Shown: positions 16,161-24,989, counted from the stretch's first letter. The stretch: DNA of 39,742 bases from Lachnospiraceae bacterium (GCA_022510705.1 JAFLSX010000019.1:1-39742); one strand, 5' to 3'. Notes: generated by a model not told the origin, from the sequence alone. Made by a program: numbers and translations.

Positions 16161-16853
16161 ATGAGCAAGGTAACAGTGAAGCACGCATTTATCACATCAC
16201 TTCCGGTAATGGCCGGTTACATAGTACTTGGAACAGGATTTGGCATTCTCCTCAGCTCCAAAGGGTATTCTTTCTGGTGGGCACTGTTGATGAGTGTGAC
16301 AATTTATGCCGGTTCCATGCAATATGTAGGTGTCAATTTACTTGCCGGCGGGGCGTCCGTTATTTCTACAATCTTGATGACGCTGATGGTAAATGCAAGA
16401 CACATGTTTTATGGGATATCCATGATTGAGAACTACCGTGATATGGGATGGCGTAAATGGTATGTTATTTTTGGACTGACTGATGAGACATATTCGCTGG
16501 TATGTGGAAATCCTGAACTTCCCGACGGTGTGGAACAGAAAAACTTCACCTTTTTATTGACTTTAATGAATCAGTCCTACTGGATTTTCGGAAGCATTCT
16601 GGGAGCGGTTCTTGGAAATACCATTATTTTTAATACTGCAGGCATTGATTTCTCCATGACGGCATTATTTGTCATCATCTTTGTAGAACAGTGGGAGAAG
16701 AGTGAGCAGCATTTTCCGGCAATCATGGGATTGGCTGTTTCGATTGTGTGTTTGATCCTTTTCGGAGCAGACAGCTTTCTGGTACCTTCCATGATAGGGA
16801 TCAGCCTGGGACTGTTTCTTTTCCAGAAGAAAACGGAAAGGAGAACAGAATAA
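16161..16853 (+). CDS. azlC: AzlC-family branched-chain amino acid exporter, large subunit
   Basis: The 230-residue membrane protein has about seven hydrophobic segments and the family pattern ITSLPVMAGYIVLGTGFGILL, YAGSMQYVGVNLL and NARHMFYGISM. AzlC and AzlD together form a two-component exporter of branched-chain amino acids in the cytoplasmic membrane. AAGGAG precedes the ATG by about 8 nt. The stop is followed after 1 nt by azlD, giving tight translational coupling. The hairpin in the leader suggests possible attenuation. Length is normal for the family. The substrate class is inferred from family knowledge; no Lrp-type regulator is adjacent. Confidence 0.9.
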   Translation: MSKVTVKHAFITSLPVMAGYIVLGTGFGILLSSKGYSFWWALLMSVTIYAGSMQYVGVNLLAGGASVISTILMTLMVNARHMFYGISMIENYRDMGWRKWYVIFGLTDETYSLVCGNPELPDGVEQKNFTFLLTLMNQSYWIFGSILGAVLGNTIIFNTAGIDFSMTALFVIIFVEQWEKSEQHFPAIMGLAVSIVCLILFGADSFLVPSMIGISLGLFLFQKKTERRTE

Positions 16854-16854
16854 T

Positions 16855-17181
16855 ATGATCGATCAGAGTCATTCTCTTATTATCATTGCAGTTATGGCAG
16901 TCTGTACCATGTTGCTGCGTTTTCTGCCATTTATTTTGTTTTCCAAGAATACTCCCAAATTCGTTTTATATCTTGGCGAGGTACTCCCGTATGCTGTAAT
17001 AGCTATGCTTGTAGTATATTGTCTGAAGGGAATCGATTTCCTCGGGGGAGATCATGGTCTTCCGGAGATCATATCTGTGCTGTTTGTTATCCTGCTTCAT
17101 AAGTGGCGGCATAATACGCTGCTTTCTATCCTTGGCGGAACGATTTGCTATATGCTGCTAATTCAGCTTGTTTTTACATAA
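16855..17181 (+). CDS. azlD: AzlD-family branched-chain amino acid exporter, small subunit
   Basis: A 108-residue hydrophobic protein with three to four transmembrane segments and the AzlD signature TMLLRFLPFILF followed by LGEVLPYAVIAMLVVYCL. It is the obligate small partner of AzlC, starting 1 nt after the azlC stop with AGGAG inside the azlC end. Expected to sit in the cytoplasmic membrane as part of the AzlCD exporter. Size and gene order match known pairs. Confidence 0.9.
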   Translation: MIDQSHSLIIIAVMAVCTMLLRFLPFILFSKNTPKFVLYLGEVLPYAVIAMLVVYCLKGIDFLGGDHGLPEIISVLFVILLHKWRHNTLLSILGGTICYMLLIQLVFT

Positions 17182-17190
17182 GCGGGAATC

Positions 17191-17219
17191 TTGTTTTATT
17201 GATTGTGATACGTTATAAT
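17191..17219 (+). promoter_or_regulatory. Sigma-A promoter of the TPR lipoprotein gene
   Basis: TTGTTT (17191-17196), a 17-nt spacer and a perfect TATAAT (17214-17219), 36 nt before the ATG at 17256. Confidence 0.75.
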
Positions 17220-17255
17220 GATGTAGAGAAGAACCAAACTTTGGGAGTGATACCG

Positions 17256-18314
17256 ATGAGAGACGGAAAGTTCGGATTGCAAAAGATCATATTGGGAATA
17301 TTGCTTGTTGCAGCTTTTTCAGGCTGCGGAAGCTCCCGCAATGTTTCGTCTGTAGCGGAGGGGATGCAGTACATAGAGGCTATGGACTATAATGCTGCAA
17401 TGACTTCTTTTGAAACGGCATTACAGAACGGTGAGAATCCACGACTGATTGCCAGAGGTATGGGCATTGCTTCCATGGGACTGACAGATTATGAGGCGGC
17501 AGCAGAGTATTTTCTTGCCTGTCTGGCGCTCAGCGACGGTATGGTGGTGGAAATGGACTATGATGTCAACTACTACTTGGCGGCGGCTTATCAGAAGATG
17601 GAACAATACGATGAGTCGGAAAGAGTATATGATGCCATCTTAGCGCTTCGTCCGGGGGAGACAGATGCTTATTATCTGCGCGGAAACGCCAGACTTTCCC
17701 AGGGAGATTACCAGGCTGCCAGAGCTGATTTTGATAAAGTGATCGAGTTAGAGCCGGTCAATTTCAATCGTTTGATTCAGGTTTATGAGGTTTTGGCGGC
17801 GGCAGGCTATAAGCAGATGGGGCAGGAATATTTAGAGACCGCTCTGTCGGAGAGGTCGGGCAAAATGAGCCCATATGACCGGGGCCGAATCTATTATTAT
17901 CTGGCTAACTACGAACAGGCGCAGGTACTTTTAGAGCAGGCTAAGAACAGTGGAGATGCAAACAGCTATCTGTATCTCGGAATGGCTTATGAGGCAACCG
18001 GTGATTACAACTATGCCATTACCAATGTATATACCAGTTACTTGAACAATGGAGAGGGAAATGCAGAAATCTATAATCAGCTTGGGCTGTGTTATTTAAA
18101 GCAAGGTGACTATGCTTCTGCGCTGGAGGCTTTTCAGAATGCGATGCAGATGGAAGAGAACAGCATGATGCAGGCTCTGCGTTTCAATGAGATTGTAGCC
18201 TATGAGTATTTGGGAGAATATACCCAGGCGGCAGTGCTGTTGGACAATTACTTAAAGACCTATCCGGATGATGAGGAAGCAAGAAGAGAATACAGTTTTC
18301 TGTCTACTCGCTAA
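17256..18314 (+). CDS. TPR-repeat lipoprotein
   Basis: ATG 17256 was chosen because GGGAG lies just upstream, a promoter ends at 17219, and the product then begins with a lipoprotein signal: charged start, hydrophobic stretch (IILGILLVAA) and lipobox FSGC with C24. The mature 329 residues consist mainly of tetratricopeptide repeats (EAMDYNAAMTSFETAL, GDYQAARADFDKVIELEP, GDYASALEAFQNAMQME and others). It should be anchored to the outer face of the membrane and serve as a protein-binding scaffold; the partner is unknown. An upstream in-frame start (17145) would overlap azlD and bury the signal peptide. A strong terminator follows, so the gene is monocistronic. Confidence 0.85.
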   Translation: MRDGKFGLQKIILGILLVAAFSGCGSSRNVSSVAEGMQYIEAMDYNAAMTSFETALQNGENPRLIARGMGIASMGLTDYEAAAEYFLACLALSDGMVVEMDYDVNYYLAAAYQKMEQYDESERVYDAILALRPGETDAYYLRGNARLSQGDYQAARADFDKVIELEPVNFNRLIQVYEVLAAAGYKQMGQEYLETALSERSGKMSPYDRGRIYYYLANYEQAQVLLEQAKNSGDANSYLYLGMAYEATGDYNYAITNVYTSYLNNGEGNAEIYNQLGLCYLKQGDYASALEAFQNAMQMEENSMMQALRFNEIVAYEYLGEYTQAAVLLDNYLKTYPDDEEARREYSFLSTR

Positions 18315-18341
18315 TCTTGATATCAAAAAAGCGATAAAAAA

Positions 18342-18373
18342 GTACCTGAAATCAGAATGCTGGTTTCAGGTAC
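18342..18373 (-). terminator. Hairpin with minus-strand terminator polarity
   Basis: A 14-bp stem (18342-18355 with 18360-18373, one G-T) has an AATG loop. The T-run exists only in the minus direction (the + strand has A residues just before the stem and none after). No minus-strand gene is seen to its right, so its transcript is unknown. Confidence 0.55.
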
Positions 18374-18425
18374 GACTCTAGTAAGCATCATAACACAACC
18401 GAAAATAAAAGTCTAGTAATATTTT

Positions 18426-18469
18426 AATTATTCATTATACTTTTTATCAGTGTAATGAATAATTTTTTT
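18426..18469 (+). terminator. Intrinsic terminator after the TPR lipoprotein gene
   Basis: AATTATTCATTATAC (18426-18440) pairs with GTGTAATGAATAATT (18450-18464), 15 pairs with one wobble and a 9-nt loop, followed by T residues to 18469. Confidence 0.85.
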
Positions 18470-18509
18470 GTGGTAAAAAGCGGACACAGACTATACGAAA
18501 GGAGCTTTT

Positions 18510-20504
18510 ATGGAAAAGGATTGGGAACAGGAGCAGTTGTTTTTGGAGGAATGCAGGGAACTGATCGCGGAGAATGTGAAAACATATGATGCAGAGTTAA
18601 AAGAGCGCCATGCTAAAACACAGGAATTGTACAAAGCTCTGCAAAGCGGTGATGTGGAGCTTTATAACCAGCTCATGACCAGTACCAGTTTGGAAGAACA
18701 TACTGCAAATCAGCTGCGAAAGAATAAGGCGGCGTATCAAAATCCTTATTTTGGCCGAATTGACTATCTGGATAAGGAAGTCGATAAGGAGTCCAGGGTC
18801 TATATCGGTAAGCATGGGGTATTCAGAGACAGGATAGAGGTAGTGGTAGCCGATTGGCGTGCGCCTATTTCCAGTGTGTATTATGAGAACGAAATAGGGG
18901 ATGGTTCCTATAAGCTTCCGGATGGAAAGGAGCAGTCCATTTCATTACGGTTAAAGCGCACTTATGATATCTCGGAGGGGAACTTAAACGGTTATTATGA
19001 CAGCGATGTGGCTGCCAATGATGAACTGTTGATCAAATATCTTTCTCAGAACAAAGAAGCTGTTTTGGGAGATATCATTGCTACTATCCAAAAAGAACAA
19101 AATGTTATCATTCGGGAATCTCCCTTTGTAAACATATTGGTACAGGGTGTGGCGGGCAGCGGAAAAACCACGGTGGCCATGCATCGGATCTCCTATATTC
19201 TCTATAATTACAAGGAGCGGTTTACCTCTAATGAGTTCTGTATCATTGGAGGAAATGAACTGCTTTTATCCTATATTACCAGCGGGCTTCCGGAACTGGA
19301 TGTGCATGATGTGAAACAGAAGCGCATGGATATCATGTTTACGCATCTGCTAAAGAAGGAATGGACAAAAAAGCATTCCATAACAGAGGTTCTGCCGGAT
19401 GCCAAGGTACGAAGTAAGATGGATTTTCTGCTTAATCTGGAACTTTATCTGCTGCATCTGAGGGAAGAAAAGGTGCATTGCAGGGAACTGCGGGATAAGG
19501 AACTGGGGGTTATTTTAACCGGCAGCAGTATGGAGAGACTGAGAAGCGAAAATCCGGAATACAGTATTTACAGGTTGCTGCTCACGCTGGATGAGCGGGT
19601 GCGTACCAGACTCAAATTTTTATGTCCGGAAGGAGAAAAGGAATACCTGCAGGAAAAATACAGAAAATATAAAGATCACTACAAAAATCAGGCTGAAAAT
19701 AGGAGCATTTATACATTGTATGAGCTGTTCTTAGCAGATTACGAGAAACAGCATCCGGGAAGTCTGGATTTGGCGGCGCATGAAAGAAATGCCACGGCAA
19801 AGATTTATGATGTTTACGATCTGGCGGCTCTTGTACTGATCTACTATCGGGTGAAACAGAAAAAAGAAGATATGGAATTTGGACAGATCTTTATTGATGA
19901 AGCGCAAGATTTCGGAATAGCCTCCTACTATGTCTTAAGAAGGGTACTGCCGGCCTGCTATTTCACCATTATGGGAGATGTTTCTCAGAATATCAATTAC
20001 GAAACCGGGATGAATGACTGGGAGGATATGCGTAAATGGGTACTGACGGGAGAGCGGGATTGCTTTAAAATGCTGCAGAAAAGTTATCGGAACACCATTG
20101 AAATATCGGAATATGCCGGGAAAATCCTGGAAAGGGCAGCAGGCGGCACATACCGTGTTAGGCCGGTGATACGTCATGGGATTCCGGTACAGGAATATGA
20201 ACTTACAAAAGAGGAGGAAATGTATAAAAAAGCACAGGAGATCATAGAAACTGCTAAGAAAAAAGGATATGAGTCCATTGCAGTAGTCTGTGGTGATGCA
20301 AAAGAAGCTAAGTGGGTGGAGAAGTGGCTGGAGGAAGCCACGGTACTGCCCGTACAGTTAGTGAAGGGTCTGGAATTTGATGCGGTGCTTTTGTGGAATC
20401 CTAAGCGTTTAGAGGAAATAGAAAATAAAGCGCAGGCCAAGCTGTTTTATGTAGCCTGCACCAGGGCACTGCATGAACTGCACCTGCTGCGTATGCGGGG
20501 TTAA
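18510..20504 (+). CDS. HelD-like superfamily 1 helicase / RNA polymerase recycling factor
   Basis: The 664-residue protein has an N-terminal charged coiled-coil arm (about 1-75) before the ATPase core, the layout of HelD rather than UvrD or Rep. Motifs seen are Walker A GVAGSGKT (213-220), Walker B/DExx FIDEAQDF (D463, E464), a VKGLEFDAVLLWNP motif and a C-terminal LFYVACTRALHEL motif. Known HelD proteins of Gram-positives use ATP hydrolysis to remove RNA polymerase stalled on DNA. AAGGAG precedes the ATG by about 6 nt. It is isolated between two terminated or independently promoted genes. The alternative is helicase IV-like DNA repair; the N-terminal arm favours HelD. Confidence 0.85.
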   Translation: MEKDWEQEQLFLEECRELIAENVKTYDAELKERHAKTQELYKALQSGDVELYNQLMTSTSLEEHTANQLRKNKAAYQNPYFGRIDYLDKEVDKESRVYIGKHGVFRDRIEVVVADWRAPISSVYYENEIGDGSYKLPDGKEQSISLRLKRTYDISEGNLNGYYDSDVAANDELLIKYLSQNKEAVLGDIIATIQKEQNVIIRESPFVNILVQGVAGSGKTTVAMHRISYILYNYKERFTSNEFCIIGGNELLLSYITSGLPELDVHDVKQKRMDIMFTHLLKKEWTKKHSITEVLPDAKVRSKMDFLLNLELYLLHLREEKVHCRELRDKELGVILTGSSMERLRSENPEYSIYRLLLTLDERVRTRLKFLCPEGEKEYLQEKYRKYKDHYKNQAENRSIYTLYELFLADYEKQHPGSLDLAAHERNATAKIYDVYDLAALVLIYYRVKQKKEDMEFGQIFIDEAQDFGIASYYVLRRVLPACYFTIMGDVSQNINYETGMNDWEDMRKWVLTGERDCFKMLQKSYRNTIEISEYAGKILERAAGGTYRVRPVIRHGIPVQEYELTKEEEMYKKAQEIIETAKKKGYESIAVVCGDAKEAKWVEKWLEEATVLPVQLVKGLEFDAVLLWNPKRLEEIENKAQAKLFYVACTRALHELHLLRMRG

Positions 20505-20531
20505 AACCGAAGCAGCAAAGCAAAAGAAGCA

Positions 20532-20560
20532 TTGCTTAAGAGTCGGTTGTATGATACAAT
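20532..20560 (+). promoter_or_regulatory. Sigma-A promoter of pyrF
   Basis: TTGCTT (20532-20537), a 17-nt spacer and TACAAT (20555-20560), 45 nt before the start codon. Confidence 0.75.
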
Positions 20561-20605
20561 TTCTCCAGTTGATTGAACCGGATACATCTAAGAAGGAGGG
20601 CTATT

Positions 20606-21532
20606 ATGATACAGACTTTGATCGAGAAGATTAAGAAGACGGGAGCTCCCATTGTAGTGGGACTGGATCCCATGTTAAGCTATATTCCGAAGCATATTCA
20701 GCAGAAGGCCTTTGCCGAATACGGAGAAACCTTAGAAGGTGCAGCGGAGGCTGTCTGGCAGTACAATAAGGGGCTTGTGGATGCAGTGTGCGATCTGATC
20801 CCCGCAGTGAAACCCCAGATTGCCATGTACGAGCAGTTTGGACTGGAAGGACTTAAGGCTTTTAAGAGAACGGTGGACTACTGTAAGGAAAAGGGATTGG
20901 TAGTCATTGGGGATATCAAGCGTGGAGATATCGGCTCCACTTCGGAAGCTTATGCGGTGGGGCATTTAGGTAAGGTATCCGTGGGACAGAATGCCTTTTA
21001 TGGTTTTGGGGAAGACTTTGTTACCGTGAATCCCTACTTGGGTTCCGACGGTGTAAAGCCTTTTATCAAAGTATGTCAGGAAGAGAAAAAAGGCCTTTTT
21101 ATCCTGGTAAAGACCTCCAATCCCAGCAGCGGGGAGTTTCAGGATAAGCTGGTGGACGGCAGACCCCTCTATGAACTGGTGGGAGAAAAGGTTGCCGAGT
21201 GGGGCAGCGAGTGCATGGGCGAAGACTACAGTTATATCGGTGCGGTGGTGGGAGCCACCTATCCCGAGCAGGGAAAGATCCTGCGTAAGATTATGCCCAA
21301 GACCTTTATATTAGTGCCCGGTTACGGAGCGCAGGGCGGCAAAGGCGCGGATTTGGTACATTTCTTCAACGAAGACGGTTTGGGTGCCATTGTCAATTCC
21401 TCCAGAGGCATCATTGCCGCATATAAGCAGGAGAAATATTCGTCCTACGGCGAAGAGGGCTATGCGGAGGCAGCCAGAGCGGCAGTAGTGGATATGCGGG
21501 AAGACATTGCCGGTGCGTTGGCGGCAAGATGA
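20606..21532 (+). CDS. pyrF: Orotidine 5'-phosphate decarboxylase (type 2)
   Basis: Decarboxylates OMP to UMP, the last step of de novo pyrimidine synthesis, in the cytoplasm. ATG 20606 was chosen because AGGAGG lies about 6 nt upstream; the longer frame from 20573 would start before it. The 308-residue length and sequence match the longer type 2 family. The catalytic motif is VVIGDIKRGDIGSTS, with the Asp-Lys-Asp array, and the substrate-binding part VGLDPML is near the start. pyrE follows 99 nt later but has its own promoter. No PyrR-type leader structure is evident in the 45 nt before the gene. Confidence 0.95.
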   Translation: MIQTLIEKIKKTGAPIVVGLDPMLSYIPKHIQQKAFAEYGETLEGAAEAVWQYNKGLVDAVCDLIPAVKPQIAMYEQFGLEGLKAFKRTVDYCKEKGLVVIGDIKRGDIGSTSEAYAVGHLGKVSVGQNAFYGFGEDFVTVNPYLGSDGVKPFIKVCQEEKKGLFILVKTSNPSSGEFQDKLVDGRPLYELVGEKVAEWGSECMGEDYSYIGAVVGATYPEQGKILRKIMPKTFILVPGYGAQGGKGADLVHFFNEDGLGAIVNSSRGIIAAYKQEKYSSYGEEGYAEAARAAVVDMREDIAGALAAR

Positions 21533-21545
21533 TAATATCAATGGA

Positions 21546-21574
21546 TTGAAATAATTTCGGGTTTGTGCTACAAT
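21546..21574 (+). promoter_or_regulatory. Sigma-A promoter of pyrE
   Basis: TTGAAA (21546-21551), a 17-nt spacer and TACAAT (21569-21574), in the pyrF-pyrE gap. Confidence 0.75.
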
Positions 21575-21631
21575 ATATAGTGGTTTGAGAATCTTAAGAG
21601 ATGGAAGAGTTTGCGACGGAGGTTTGGGAGG

Positions 21632-22309
21632 ATGGAACAGTACAAGCAGGAATTTATCGAATTCATGGTGGACTGCAGAGTATTAAAATTTGGTGACTTT
21701 ACTTTGAAAAGCGGAAGAAAAAGTCCTTTCTTCATGAATGCCGGGGCCTATGTAACCGGTGGACAATTGAAAAAGCTGGGCGAATATTATGCGAAGGCCA
21801 TTCATGATAAGTACGGAGACGATTTTGACGTACTCTTTGGCCCGGCTTACAAAGGCATTCCTTTAAGCGTAGCAGCCAGCATAGCCTACAGTGAACTCTA
21901 TGGGAAGGAGATACGTTATTGCTCCAACAGAAAAGAAGTTAAGGATCACGGAGATGTGGGTATTCTCTTAGGCAGTAAGCTGCAGGACGGAGACAGGGTA
22001 GTTATAATAGAAGATGTGACCACCTCCGGTAAATCCATCGAAGAAACCTTTCCCATTATCAAAGCCCAAGCCAATGTGGAGATTAAGGGACTGATGGTTT
22101 CTTTAAACAGGGAAGAAGTAGGGCTGGACGGAAAAGTCAGCGCGTTGCAGGAGATTCAGGAGAAATATGGTTTCCCGGCCAATGCCATTGTCAGCATGAC
22201 AGAAGTGACGGAGTACCTTTATAACAGACCTTATAAGGGAGAAATATACATCGACGATACCATTAAAAGCGCAATTGACCGATACTATCAGGAATATGGT
22301 GCAAAATAA
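21632..22309 (+). CDS. pyrE: Orotate phosphoribosyltransferase
   Basis: Converts orotate and PRPP to OMP, the step before PyrF. ATG 21632 gives 225 residues and the usual start MEQYKQEFIEFM; GGAGG lies 9 nt upstream and a second GGGAGG directly abuts the ATG. The longer in-frame start at 21611 would run through these sites. The PRPP-binding motif is VVIIEDVTTSGKSIEET, and LKFGDFTLKSGRKSPFFMNAG (quoted in part) is the family N-terminal signature. With pyrF it completes UMP synthesis; the earlier pyr genes are outside the window. Confidence 0.95.
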   Translation: MEQYKQEFIEFMVDCRVLKFGDFTLKSGRKSPFFMNAGAYVTGGQLKKLGEYYAKAIHDKYGDDFDVLFGPAYKGIPLSVAASIAYSELYGKEIRYCSNRKEVKDHGDVGILLGSKLQDGDRVVIIEDVTTSGKSIEETFPIIKAQANVEIKGLMVSLNREEVGLDGKVSALQEIQEKYGFPANAIVSMTEVTEYLYNRPYKGEIYIDDTIKSAIDRYYQEYGAK

Positions 22310-22360
22310 TAGAGTCATACCGAAAATATGAATTTTTGATCAGGCAGAAGGAGGCCAATT

Positions 22361-22513
22361 ATGGAAGAAAGAATCTATAAGACCATGCGGGGAGCCGGTG
22401 CAGCAAATATTATAATCGGAGTAGTTGCTCTGGTGGTAGGAACTGCTACGGGGATTCTGCTAATTATCAGTGGCGCAAAGCTTTTGGCGCGCAAATCTAA
22501 TCTGTTATTTTAA
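22361..22513 (+). CDS. 50-residue single-pass membrane protein
   Basis: This small gene has a strong AGGAGG 7-8 nt before ATG 22361 and ends at TAA 22513, followed 7 nt later by an intrinsic terminator. The product has a short charged head (MEERIYKTMRGAG), one Gly-rich hydrophobic helix (about 14-39, IIIGVVALVVG then ILLIISGAK) and a basic end (KLLARKSNLLF). It is therefore probably inserted in the membrane with the basic tail in the cytoplasm. I cannot assign a function. The ribosome site plus terminator makes it a real gene rather than a chance frame. It may be co-expressed with pyrE, which ends 51 nt upstream. Confidence 0.8.
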   Translation: MEERIYKTMRGAGAANIIIGVVALVVGTATGILLIISGAKLLARKSNLLF

Positions 22514-22520
22514 GGCAAAT

Positions 22521-22546
22521 GGGCTCTCCGGCAGGAGTGCCCTTTT
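22521..22546 (+). terminator. Intrinsic terminator after the small membrane gene
   Basis: GGGC-T-CTCC (22521-22529) pairs with GGAG-T-GCCC (22534-22542) with one T-T mismatch and a 4-nt loop, followed by TTTT. Confidence 0.7.
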
Positions 22547-22569
22547 ATCGTGTGCCTAAAGGAGCATTT

Positions 22570-22890
22570 ATGAGTCGTAAGCCCGGTTATATTTTTACCA
22601 ACAAGAGGCATTCCGATAAAGCGGTGATGTCTACCATTCTGGGAGTTATCAGTTCTCTCTCCCTCTTTGCGGTGCTATACCTGACCTATGTGCAGAAAGG
22701 CAATGCACCCATGGGGTATGGTGTGACTGGACTGTTGATAGCCATTTTCTCCACGACCGGACTGATACTCGGCATTGTGACTGTGAGAGAAAAAGACAGA
22801 TATAAGCTCTTTCCCTGTTTGGGAATCTTTTTCAATTCTTTAGCACTGTTAGGTATTGGTTTTGTGGTATATGTGGGGATGTATTTGTAA
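22570..22890 (+). CDS. DUF6142-like small membrane protein
   Basis: ATG 22570 has AAAGGAG 5 nt upstream; the longer frame from 22519 would start within the terminator hairpin and is rejected. The 106-residue product has a basic start (MSRKPGYIFTNKRHSDKAVMS) and three hydrophobic helices (about 22-39, 52-71, 83-105). It resembles clostridial DUF6142 proteins, whose role is unknown; this family name is from memory and moderate. It lies between the terminator of the 50-residue gene and the M29 peptidase, which starts 32 nt later, so it may be transcribed with the peptidase. Confidence 0.7.
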   Translation: MSRKPGYIFTNKRHSDKAVMSTILGVISSLSLFAVLYLTYVQKGNAPMGYGVTGLLIAIFSTTGLILGIVTVREKDRYKLFPCLGIFFNSLALLGIGFVVYVGMYL

Positions 22891-22922
22891 AATATAAGCA
22901 TAAAATAGGATATGAGGTAATT

Positions 22923-24950
22923 ATGGACAATTTATTAGAAGAGCGGTTAAAGTTGGCAAAAGAGAGAATATTCGGAATGGAAAACGAGGAAATGCATCCC
23001 TCCTTTTCCGATTACTTTAAAGCAGGTGCAGCTTGGTTTTGCAGACTGTTTGAAACAGAAGAATGGATAGAGAAGGGCAGCCTTAAAAAACGGAGTCTTT
23101 CTGAATTAGAAGATCTCAATCGTGCATATTATGAAGAACTATATCCGGAGAATTATAACAACAGTTACGCAAATCCCGCGTATGCGGTGGAACAGTTGGG
23201 GGAAGATTTTGGGCAGTTATTATCCGCTGTCTATGCGGAACTGCGTCAGGCTCTGATCTCGGTTTACACAGATAGGCATGAGGAGTTTGCGGCAGCTGCC
23301 GAGCTGTTTTTGGAAATTGCGGCAGCTTTCCGCTGTGCGTGGGAAGAGGAAGAAGGTCTTCCGGCCTATGAAGACATCAGACAGATCTTTTACTGGTATA
23401 TGAGCGATTATGCGGATATTCGCAGTGAGAGACAGATCTATGAGAAAGTAACGCCCCGTGAGGATCGTATATTTAAACTGGTCACGGAATGTGATCTGAC
23501 AGATCTGCGCTATCTGTATTTGTACGGAAATTCCGTTTCGGAAAACGAGTTAAAGACGGCAGCCTTTTTAAACAGTCTGCCTGAAGAAACCATCCGGCTG
23601 ATGGCGGATACCTTTACGGAGGGTTATCGTATCGGTTTTATCGTAGGTAACAAGGACATCAGTATCAAAAAGAGCGTCAGTATTCACTATAATCTGGGCT
23701 TTGAGCGTGTTGTGAGAAAAGCGGTGGAAAATTTTGCGGGGATGGGACTTGCGACAGTGCTTTCTGCGGAAACCTGCCAGAGTACACCCGTAAACAGGCA
23801 GTATCTCTACGACCATAAGGATGACAATATGCTGTTTTTTGACAGACAGTATATGAACAGGAAGTTAGAAACGATCAAATACGCTTTTGAGCAGAATAAA
23901 GAGGCGGCTCGCAAATACGGCGGTCCGGCGGTCATGGAGGTTTTTGGGGAGGAGCCGTTTGCTCCCACATCTAAGGAAGAGGCCATAAAGACAAATGAAA
24001 AATATCAGAAGCTTATGGTAGAATATATCTCCGCGTTTCGACAGATACAGGCGGAATATATCAAAGAGGAGGAGCGCAGCTTTACGATCATAGCATTTCC
24101 CACCCCCGCCATTGGTGAGCCCTTTGCGGAAATTTTCTCTGAGATCATCCATATTAACACTCTGGACTACAAGCTTTATCAGCAGATCCAGCAGACTTTG
24201 ATCGATACCTTGGACAAGGCGGAATATGTAGAGATAAAAGGAATGAACGGCAACCGTACTGATCTGAAGATAATGCTTCGCCCCTTATTAAACCCGGAGA
24301 AAGAAACAAAGTTTGAAAACTGCGTGGCGGATGTAAATATTCCTGTAGGAGAGGTCTTTACCTCCCCGGTACTGAAAGGTACGCAGGGAACGCTGCATGT
24401 AAGCAAGGTTTTCCTAAATGAACTGGAGTATAAGGATTTGGAGATCATACTGGAAGACGGCATGGTGGCAGACTATAGCTGCGGTAATTTTTCCGATAAG
24501 GAGGAAGGCAGACGCTATATCCGGGACAATGTACTCTATCATCACGATACACTTCCTATCGGGGAATTTGCCATCGGTACCAATACTACCGCCTATATGG
24601 CCGCACAGAAATATGATATTGGCGCAAAGCTGCCGATTCTGATCGCAGAAAAGATGGGGCCTCATTTTGCACTTGGAGATACCTGCTATTCCCAGGCGGA
24701 AGAGGTCAAAGTCTATAATCCTGACGGGAAGGAGATCATTGCCCGGGACAACGAGATATCCGCCCTTCGAAATACGGACAGAAGTAAGGCTTATTATAAC
24801 TGCCATACCGACATCACCATTCCCTATCATGAGCTGGGTGAACTGACCGCTGTGGGTGAGGACGGAACCCGCTATGTGATCATCAGGGAAGGCCGTTTTG
24901 TATTGGATGGCTGTGAGGAATTAAATAAACCATTATTAAAAGAAATTTAA
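22923..24950 (+). CDS. M29-type (AmpS/PepS-like) metal-dependent aminopeptidase with long N-terminal extension
   Basis: The 675-residue protein has an M29-like catalytic domain in its C-terminal ~370 residues. Candidate metal ligands known from the family are seen: Glu in NIPVGEVFTSP, Glu in IGEFAIGTNTT, His in KMGPHFALG, and His and Asp in NCHTDITIPY. The family removes N-terminal residues from peptides with two metal ions in the cytoplasm. The N-terminal ~280 residues are acidic, helical and absent from the ~410-residue standard enzymes; their role is unknown to me. No signal peptide is seen. The GAGG-containing upstream region supports ATG 22923. It precedes the purine genes but has no evident link with them. 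Confidence 0.85.
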   Translation: MDNLLEERLKLAKERIFGMENEEMHPSFSDYFKAGAAWFCRLFETEEWIEKGSLKKRSLSELEDLNRAYYEELYPENYNNSYANPAYAVEQLGEDFGQLLSAVYAELRQALISVYTDRHEEFAAAAELFLEIAAAFRCAWEEEEGLPAYEDIRQIFYWYMSDYADIRSERQIYEKVTPREDRIFKLVTECDLTDLRYLYLYGNSVSENELKTAAFLNSLPEETIRLMADTFTEGYRIGFIVGNKDISIKKSVSIHYNLGFERVVRKAVENFAGMGLATVLSAETCQSTPVNRQYLYDHKDDNMLFFDRQYMNRKLETIKYAFEQNKEAARKYGGPAVMEVFGEEPFAPTSKEEAIKTNEKYQKLMVEYISAFRQIQAEYIKEEERSFTIIAFPTPAIGEPFAEIFSEIIHINTLDYKLYQQIQQTLIDTLDKAEYVEIKGMNGNRTDLKIMLRPLLNPEKETKFENCVADVNIPVGEVFTSPVLKGTQGTLHVSKVFLNELEYKDLEIILEDGMVADYSCGNFSDKEEGRRYIRDNVLYHHDTLPIGEFAIGTNTTAYMAAQKYDIGAKLPILIAEKMGPHFALGDTCYSQAEEVKVYNPDGKEIIARDNEISALRNTDRSKAYYNCHTDITIPYHELGELTAVGEDGTRYVIIREGRFVLDGCEELNKPLLKEI

Positions 24951-24960
24951 GAAAATAGCA

Positions 24961-24989
24961 TTGCGCCGGAAATCATTTTTTAGTACACT
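24961..24989 (+). promoter_or_regulatory. Sigma-A promoter of the pur cluster
   Basis: TTGCGC (24961-24966), a 17-nt spacer and TACACT (24984-24989). Only 39 nt separate the -10 box from purE, leaving no room for a purine riboswitch. Confidence 0.65.

Noticed and set aside
17145..17255. Upstream start for the TPR lipoprotein
   Set aside because: It overlaps azlD and the promoter, and would put 37 residues ahead of a good lipoprotein signal.
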